DNA from: Oceanospirillaceae bacterium
Lineage (GTDB): Bacteria; Pseudomonadota; Gammaproteobacteria; Pseudomonadales; Balneatricaceae
Reading direction: 5' to 3'
Assembly (NCBI GenBank): GCA_003497765.1
Contig: DNNY01000020.1
Location: 1 to 12,144 of the forward strand
DNA length: 12,144 bases
The position numbers and the translations under genes are program-made. Within the stretch, counting starts at the first letter, position 1, and each line of letters begins with the position of its first letter. Below the pieces are notes generated by a model that had not been told where the DNA came from, did not search any database, and saw only the letters and a program-made list of their open reading frames with translations. Below, piece by piece: positions 7,623 through 12,144 of this stretch.

Positions 7623-8336
7623 CTAGGTGGAGGTAAGCTGCTCTAGTAATGTTTTTAAATCCGTATCGTCCTGTTTTAGTTTTACCGCGATTCGATATTG
7701 GAAGAAGCAACAGAAGTCGTCACTATCGTCGCAAGCCATAAGGGCATTATCACCCAATAATACTGGCCAACGCTCAACATCATCTATATGAATAACCATG
7801 GCCTGAACTCTACCATTACTTAATAAGCGCCAGCTAAATACTTCTGCCATATTAAAATTTTGCATCTGATCAGCAGAAAAAATGGCATGTGTGCCAGATG
7901 TATCTGGTAGTTCTTGGATAATGACGTCCTCAGAGCTAGGTTCAAAATCAAAATAACTAGCAGCAGACTCTAGTTCAATCTGTTTATGTTCGGGTGGGGC
8001 GGCAAAGAGCTCATCCACACCAGGGTCAAAGTAGCCCAAGAAAAAACCAGTATCTGGATGGTTTAGGGTATTGCAGCTAATCAAACGGTCAAACCAAGGG
8101 ATCATACCAACCACAGAGCCGTCGCTCAGAAGCGCCCAAAACAGAATGTTGACGCTGTATACTTCTTGGCCTGGAGAGGGAGTGCCGTAGGAATCGGAGT
8201 AGAGTGCTTCGAAGCCGTCCAATTCTGATGCTAAACGGACGATAAAGGGGTCATCATTACCGCTGTAAGGTTGACCGCTAAAGAGATCCACTACCTTAGT
8301 GTTAATCTCGTCAGTTTGTCCTTTGGGAGGTTTCAT
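7623..8336 (-). CDS. Acidic protein of unknown function with an internal repeat
   Basis: I do not recognise the family. The protein has 237 residues, is strongly acidic, and has no signal peptide or membrane helix, so it is probably cytoplasmic. Two similar segments are visible: FWALLSDGSVVGMIPWF (residues 66-82) and FSWRLLSNGRVQAMVIHI (167-184). Each is followed about 10-20 residues later by a short D-rich then aromatic stretch (HPDTGFFLGYF; DDSDDFCCFFQY). This suggests a duplicated domain of roughly 100 residues. ATG 8336 is chosen because GAGGAG (8343-8348) lies six bases upstream. The ATG at 8342, which would add two residues, directly abuts that site and is too close. It converges on tusA. 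A candidate promoter (8401-8430) and a leader inverted repeat (8349-8389) lie upstream. Cysteines at 208-209 (DFCCFF) are notable but form no known motif. Confidence 0.8.
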   Translation of the reverse strand: MKPPKGQTDEINTKVVDLFSGQPYSGNDDPFIVRLASELDGFEALYSDSYGTPSPGQEVYSVNILFWALLSDGSVVGMIPWFDRLISCNTLNHPDTGFFLGYFDPGVDELFAAPPEHKQIELESAASYFDFEPSSEDVIIQELPDTSGTHAIFSADQMQNFNMAEVFSWRLLSNGRVQAMVIHIDDVERWPVLLGDNALMACDDSDDFCCFFQYRIAVKLKQDDTDLKTLLEQLTST

Positions 8337-8348
8337 AACCATCTCCTC

Positions 8349-8389
8349 TAGTCAAATGGATGGGAGGGTAATGCGCTTTGATTTGACTA
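8349..8389 (-). promoter_or_regulatory. Perfect 9-bp inverted repeat abutting the ribosome site of the 7623-8336 gene
   Basis: TAGTCAAAT (8349-8357) and ATTTGACTA (8381-8389) are exact reverse complements with a 23-base spacer. The near arm touches the GAGGAG ribosome site (8343-8348). In the mRNA the spacer contains CCCUCCC, which could alternatively pair with the GGAG. It would sit close to the 5' end of a transcript from the candidate promoter at 8401-8430. It could be a translation-control hairpin or a repressor operator. Confidence 0.5.
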
Positions 8390-8400
8390 CGGATAGACTC

Positions 8401-8430
8401 AGTATAGACAAGGTTGTTCATGAAACACAA
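8401..8430 (-). promoter_or_regulatory. Candidate sigma-70 promoter for the 7623-8336 gene
   Basis: On the minus strand TTGTGT (8425-8430) and TATACT (8401-8406) are separated by 18 bases. The -10 matches five of six consensus bases and the -35 three of six. A start about seven bases on, near 8394, would place the whole 9-bp inverted repeat within the first 45 bases of the transcript. Confidence 0.4.
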
Positions 8431-8554
8431 GTATATTGTTATCTGGCCTTGTAAGATAAAACAAAATACTAAGAAATTAGTGACTATTTACACTTCCTAG
8501 TATAGCTAGGCACTGCGTTAATGGGTACAATTCGTTAATACACAGAGAAGCGTT

Positions 8555-8572
8555 ATGGCAACGGATATTTGA
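8555..8572 (+). other. Five-codon leader ORF (MATDI) overlapping the start of the coiled-coil gene
   Basis: ATG 8555, GCA ACG GAT ATT, then TGA at 8570-8572. The AGAGAAG at 8544-8550 is spaced four bases from this ATG and is the best ribosome site in the region. The stop overlaps the next ATG as TGATG, a classical stop-start coupling arrangement. That it is translated is inference. Confidence 0.3.
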
Positions 8573-8787
8573 TGAGAGCAGCACAATCCCAAAGCGTTCC
8601 CCAACTGTTGGAGCAGCTACAGGTACTTATGCGCCAAGCCGAGCAGGAGCTGGTCGGCAATCGTAAGCGAGTAAAAGATCTGCGTCAACAGTATCAGTTG
8701 TTAAAACAGCAGGGAGCCGAGCTACAACAAAAAGTCAATAAATACTCTGAACAAGCCTTAGCAGCTAAAGTTATATTAGAGGGTTAG
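8572..8787 (+). CDS. Small glutamine-rich coiled-coil protein of unknown function
   Basis: This is a 71-residue soluble protein without signal peptide, cysteines or histidines. Residues 11-64 are rich in Gln, Leu, Glu, Lys and Arg, with leucines spaced at heptad-like intervals, which predicts one long alpha-helical coiled coil. I do not recognise a family. ATG 8572 is preferred over the in-frame TTG at 8569. Its own ribosome site is poor, but a five-codon ORF (8555-8572) preceded by AGAGAAG ends in TGA overlapping this ATG, so translation may be coupled. It is divergent from the 7623-8336 gene and lies 102 bp upstream of the ProQ-like gene in the same direction. Small size and unknown family leave some doubt that it is expressed, but the composition looks coding. 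Confidence 0.65.
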   Translation: MRAAQSQSVPQLLEQLQVLMRQAEQELVGNRKRVKDLRQQYQLLKQQGAELQQKVNKYSEQALAAKVILEG

Positions 8788-8889
8788 TTAGTAAGCATTG
8801 TGCTTCCTAAGCGACTTAAATGGATAACTCGAAATAACGAAATTAGGTCATAAGGTTAATCACCCAATATGCCTAAATAATCAAACTTA

Positions 8890-9510
8890 ATGAATCAAAG
8901 AATGAACCAGACAACTGAACCCATCGCCGAAAATAATACCGAAACGTCTGTTGCTCAAGAGGAAATGACGCCTGTAGCAGTAGCCAAAGAAGCGGCTGAA
9001 CGCAAAAAAGCAAAAAGTAGAGCTGCCAATCGTGCGGCTGTGCAATTACTATGCGAAAACTATCCGCAAACTTTTTCGGTGAGTGAACCTAAACCCCTAA
9101 AAATTGGTATACAAGAAGATTTGGTCGTAGATGGTAAAATAAGCCAGAACAAAATCAAGCGTGGTTTGGCAAGTTATGTGCGTATATATGCTTATTTACG
9201 GGCGCAAAGTGAAGGTGCTAAACGGGTAGACTTGTTGGGTGAAGAGGCTGGGCAAGTTACTGCAGGCGAAGCGGCTCATGCGGCAAGTAAGTTGCCAACT
9301 CAGCGCCCTGGTAAGCCAAAGAATAACAACAATAAGCAAGATAAACGTGCGGTGCGCAGACCGCCTAAGTCACGTAAAAACACAACCCATAAAAAAGCAA
9401 TTCCAGAAGGGCAAGCGAAAGTAAAAAAAGTGGATAATCCTTTCCAAGGCCTAGATGATAACCAACGTATGGCTAGCAAACTGGATTTGCTGTTAAATAA
9501 GCACAAGTAA
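8890..9510 (+). CDS. proQ: ProQ/FinO domain RNA chaperone
   Basis: This is a cytoplasmic RNA-binding protein of the ProQ/FinO family, whose members bind structured small RNAs and mRNA 3' ends. In 206 residues it has a low-complexity N-terminus (1-40) and a FinO domain at about 43-134. The domain holds LLCENYPQTF, the PLKIGI block, the helix LASYVRIYAYLRAQ, and GAKRVDLLGEEAGQVT near the domain end. A basic linker (about 138-182) rich in Lys, Arg, Asn and Pro follows, then a short tail, DNPFQGLDDNQRMASKLDLLL. Compared with E. coli ProQ (232 residues), a canonical C-terminal Tudor-like domain is not evident. Two ATGs (8890 and 8902) are possible, and neither has a strong ribosome site. The gene converges on rne across a shared terminator. 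Confidence 0.88.
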   Translation: MNQRMNQTTEPIAENNTETSVAQEEMTPVAVAKEAAERKKAKSRAANRAAVQLLCENYPQTFSVSEPKPLKIGIQEDLVVDGKISQNKIKRGLASYVRIYAYLRAQSEGAKRVDLLGEEAGQVTAGEAAHAASKLPTQRPGKPKNNNNKQDKRAVRRPPKSRKNTTHKKAIPEGQAKVKKVDNPFQGLDDNQRMASKLDLLLNKHK

Positions 9511-9548
9511 ATTCTTAAGGCTGCCATCATTAGATAGTCTTAGAAAAT

Positions 9549-9578
9549 AAAAAAACCCACTTTAAAGTGGGTTTTTTA
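9549..9578. terminator. Bidirectional intrinsic terminator between proQ and rne
   Basis: The perfect palindrome CCCACTTTAAAGTGGG (9556-9571) is flanked by seven A on the left and six T on the right, so it forms a GC-topped hairpin followed by a U-tract on both strands. It is 38 bp after the proQ stop and 20 bp after the rne stop, and serves both converging genes. Confidence 0.93.
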
Positions 9579-9597
9579 ATGCCTTGATATCATTGCA

Positions 9598-12144
9598 TTA
9601 GGCGTTTGTTTCTGGTGCATTAGGTTCAGCAGCACGAGGCTCTGTGGGAACAACCTCAGCTTTTATTTTAACCTCACTTGAGGCTATGACAGATTCAGCT
9701 TTTTGCTCAGTGACAGTCGCCTGCTTTGACGACTGTTTCGGAGAGTCTGATGCCTTTGTGACGTCTGGCTCAATAGTTTCCTTAACCTTAGCACGAAGAC
9801 GTTTTTCTCGTGGATCATTGGCAGCCCGACGACGTTGACGACGCTTTGGTTCTGGCTTTTCGTCTGTAGTTACTGCTTTTTCCTCTGATGCCTCAGAACC
9901 TGACTGGGATGCTGTTAGTGAAGATTCTGTTGCAGAGTCTTCTGAAGTGGTTGCAGTTGCTTCAGGAGCAACAACCTTTTCTGCAGCTGGTTTGGTCTCT
10001 TTAGATGTCGACGCAGTTGGAGCCTCAGAAGCGGTGATTTCAGTTTTATTTTCAGCAGTTACCTCAGCTGATGCCACCGTCTCATTACTGGCCTGTTGGT
10101 CATCGTTAGCCACAGCCTTTGGTTTACGGCTACGTGTATTGCGGCGCGCACGGCTTGGTTTGCTCGGGGCTGATTCCATTGCAGCTTCAGTTGTTACAGA
10201 AGTTTGCTCTTGACTAGCATCTTGAGCTGCTTGATCAATAATTTGCTCTTCCTCAGTAACCACTGGACTATCATCAGTGCTGACCTCTTGATTTCGACCA
10301 CTACGCTTACCTGAGCGATCGCGTCGACGTTTTTGTTCACGCGTACGGTTAGCAGCTGATTCGTATGCCTCCTCAGGAATAGCTTCATGATTGGCTTGCT
10401 GATCTACAGTTTCCGGTGCACGTTCTTTCTTCTGAGTATTCCGGTTGCGACCGTTTTTACGATTATCATTGCGACGATTCTGACGTTTTTCTTCGTTATG
10501 GGAAGTGTTTGTCTCGTTACTTTGCTCAGAGGAGTTAGTCTTGGCCTTCTGATCTCTGTTATTGCGCTTACGCTCATTGCGGCGATTATTGCGATTACCA
10601 TTACGGTCTTCACTGTTATTGCGCTTACGTTGATTGTTAGTTTGGCCAGCAGGGTTTTTCTTCTCAGACATAGCGGCGTTGTCACTTGCAGCTGGGGCAC
10701 TATTAAAGATACTACCCAAAGCTTTGACAATACGTTTGCCAAGTCCAGAGGATTTATCTTGACTATCCGTCGTTACTTGCGTCTTTTTCGCCATTGGTGA
10801 AGGGGCCGGCTGAGCTGGTTTAACCGATTGCACAGCGGCTCTTTCTACGGGAACATGAGCTTGCTGGTTAAAATCTTCAGCATTAAATTGCTGACTCTCT
10901 AACTCAATTTCATAGCTGGTTTCGCCACTTTGCACGGCTTCATGATCATCACGCAAACGACTAACTTCAAAATGTGGTGTATCCATATGGGGATTTGGAA
11001 TTACCACAACTCTAAGGTTGTTGCTCTTTTCAATTTCCATTAATTGATCACGTTTTTCGTTCAACAAAAAGGTGGCCATATTAACTGGCAATACTGCACG
11101 AATCTCTGCCGAACGCTCTTTACTAGCTTCTTCATTGATCAAACGAATGATTGATAAAGCTAAAGAAGATACGTCACGTATAGTGCCTTGGCCGTTACAG
11201 CGGGGACAAACGATACCAGAAGTCTCACCAAGAGAAGGGCGTAAGCGTTGACGAGACATTTCCATCAGACCAAAACGTGAGATACGGCCCACTTGCACGC
11301 GAGCACGATCAAGTTTTAGTGCTTCTCTAAGCTTATTTTCAACGGCACGTTGATTGCGCATGGGACCCATATCAATAAAGTCGATAACAACTAAGCCGCC
11401 CATATCTCGGAGGCGAAGTTGGCGGGCGATTTCTTCGGCGGCTTCGAGGTTGGTATTAAGGGCTGTCTCCTCAATATCACTGCCTTTGGTAGCTCTTGCC
11501 GAGTTGATATCAATGGAAACTAGAGCTTCAGTTGGGTCAATAACGATGGCCCCACCAGAGGGTAGAATGACTTCACGCTGGAAAGCGGTTTCAATTTGAG
11601 ATTCAATTTGGAAACGATTAAATAAAGGCGTTTCCTGCTGATAAAGCTTAATTTTGTTTTGATAGCTAGGCATCACCTGCTGCACAAAATTAAGCACATC
11701 TTGGTATACTTTTTCCTCGTCAATCAATACCTCACCAATATCTTGACGCAGGTAGTCACGCATAGCGCGAATAATGACGTTGCTTTCTTGGTAGATTAAG
11801 AAGGGTGCTGGGCGTTGGGCAGCAGCATGGGTTATGGAATCCCATAGTTGTTGTAGGTAATCTAGATCCCATTGTAATTCTTCCGAGCTGCGACCGATGC
11901 CGGCAGTACGCACGATAACACCAGCCTCATCAGGTACACTTAGTTCGCTCATTACCTCACGCAATTGTGCGCGTTCTTCACCCTCAATGCGGCGAGAGAT
12001 ACCACCAGCACGAGGATTATTGGGCATTAAAACTAAGTAACGAACGGCAAGACTAATAAAAGTGGTTAATGCTGCGCCTATGCTGCCACGCTCTTCCTTA
12101 TCAACCTGCACAAAGACTTCTCGACCTTCATAGAGTAGGGCACG
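9598..12144 (-). CDS. rne: Ribonuclease E, 848 residues visible; N-terminus beyond window
   Basis: This is the endoribonuclease that starts mRNA decay and processes rRNA and tRNA, and it scaffolds the degradosome at the membrane. The window starts inside the S1 domain, at about E. coli residue 92, so the whole protein would be near 940 residues (E. coli 1061). In visible numbering the catalytic aspartates are D212 ([10 protein letters not shown]) and D255 (VVIDFIDM), and the Zn-link is C313/C316 (CPRC). The RNase H-like, 5'-sensor and small domains are intact. After residue 430 the tail is disordered. It holds an amphipathic membrane-anchor-like helix (466-482), an Arg/Asn-rich RNA-binding region (504-618), an acidic Ala/Ser/Thr/Glu stretch, and one NDPR motif (776-779). 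The GTG at 12111 is internal, because the frame continues upstream with typical RNase E sequence. Confidence 0.97.
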   Translation of the reverse strand, partial: RALLYEGREVFVQVDKEERGSIGAALTTFISLAVRYLVLMPNNPRAGGISRRIEGEERAQLREVMSELSVPDEAGVIVRTAGIGRSSEELQWDLDYLQQLWDSITHAAAQRPAPFLIYQESNVIIRAMRDYLRQDIGEVLIDEEKVYQDVLNFVQQVMPSYQNKIKLYQQETPLFNRFQIESQIETAFQREVILPSGGAIVIDPTEALVSIDINSARATKGSDIEETALNTNLEAAEEIARQLRLRDMGGLVVIDFIDMGPMRNQRAVENKLREALKLDRARVQVGRISRFGLMEMSRQRLRPSLGETSGIVCPRCNGQGTIRDVSSLALSIIRLINEEASKERSAEIRAVLPVNMATFLLNEKRDQLMEIEKSNNLRVVVIPNPHMDTPHFEVSRLRDDHEAVQSGETSYEIELESQQFNAEDFNQQAHVPVERAAVQSVKPAQPAPSPMAKKTQVTTDSQDKSSGLGKRIVKALGSIFNSAPAASDNAAMSEKKNPAGQTNNQRKRNNSEDRNGNRNNRRNERKRNNRDQKAKTNSSEQSNETNTSHNEEKRQNRRNDNRKNGRNRNTQKKERAPETVDQQANHEAIPEEAYESAANRTREQKRRRDRSGKRSGRNQEVSTDDSPVVTEEEQIIDQAAQDASQEQTSVTTEAAMESAPSKPSRARRNTRSRKPKAVANDDQQASNETVASAEVTAENKTEITASEAPTASTSKETKPAAEKVVAPEATATTSEDSATESSLTASQSGSEASEEKAVTTDEKPEPKRRQRRRAANDPREKRLRAKVKETIEPDVTKASDSPKQSSKQATVTEQKAESVIASSEVKIKAEVVPTEPRAAEPNAPETNA
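9808..9819 (-). other. NDPR short linear motif near the RNase E C-terminus
   Basis: NDPR occurs within [14 protein letters not shown], flanked by arginines, near the C-terminal end of RNase E. Similar NDPR motifs occur in Pseudomonas RNase E tails, where short motifs recruit degradosome partners. Only one copy is present here. Which partner it would bind is not determinable from sequence. Confidence 0.5.
10699..10749 (-). other. Region of rne encoding a membrane-targeting-like amphipathic helix
   Basis: The stretch [17 protein letters not shown] alternates basic and bulky hydrophobic residues just after the catalytic half, as segment A of E. coli RNase E does. In E. coli that segment holds the enzyme at the inner membrane. 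The analogy rests on position and amphipathicity, not on sequence identity. Confidence 0.55.

Noticed and set aside
8340..8342. ATG 8342 as the start of the unknown minus-strand gene
   Set aside because: The GAGGAG ribosome site directly abuts it; ATG 8336 has the proper six-base spacing.
10404..10742. Alternative minus-strand frame inside rne
   Set aside because: It is a shifted-frame shadow; the RNase E frame continues unbroken through it with the expected tail composition.
10387..10800. Long open frame on the plus strand opposite the rne tail, encoding a hydrophobic membrane-like protein
   Set aside because: It is the antisense shadow of the Arg/Asn-rich RNase E region, whose complementary codons give hydrophobic residues. 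There is no ribosome site and the rne frame is clearly the real one.
12109..12111. GTG as the start of rne
   Set aside because: The frame continues upstream to the window edge with [11 protein letters not shown], typical RNase E S1-domain sequence, so the GTG is an internal valine.

Overview
The window looks like chromosomal DNA of a free-living aerobic gammaproteobacterium of moderate GC (low to mid 40s percent by eye). The organism is probably related to the Pseudomonadales or Cellvibrionales. Three things point that way: the CcoN haem and copper ligands fall at the residue numbers I know from Pseudomonas stutzeri, the RNase E tail is of the Pseudomonas type with an NDPR motif, and ProQ, TusA and RNase E are present. 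The placement is inference. No mobile element, tRNA, rRNA, CRISPR array or phage gene is visible.

Positions 1-6018, all on the minus strand, hold a classical cbb3 oxidase locus read right to left: ccoN, ccoO, ccoQ and ccoP (the high-affinity haem-copper oxidase), then after a 151-bp gap with a stem-loop, ccoG, ccoH and ccoI (maturation and copper delivery). ccoI runs off the left edge. ccoQ is a 58-residue gene found by reading the gap between ccoO and ccoP. Together these genes build an oxidase that reduces O2 to water under low oxygen and conserves energy by pumping protons.

Positions 6019-6576 are a 558-bp intergenic region between ccoN and a divergent hydrolase gene. It holds several dyads but no FNR/ANR box that I can recognise. 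On the plus strand follow a TEX30/KANL3-like alpha/beta hydrolase and a TusA sulfur carrier. A minus-strand gene of unknown function (7623-8336) converges on tusA. It has an internal repeat and a striking inverted repeat in its leader.

On the plus strand there is then a 71-residue coiled-coil protein of unknown function and a ProQ/FinO-domain RNA chaperone. ProQ converges, across a perfect bidirectional terminator, on rne (RNase E), which occupies the right end on the minus strand and lacks its 5' end.

Most of the window is well-known core biology. The parts least explained by known families are the 7623-8336 gene with its leader, the small coiled-coil gene with its five-codon leader ORF, and the dyads in the ccoN leader. 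I see no convincing new multi-gene system.
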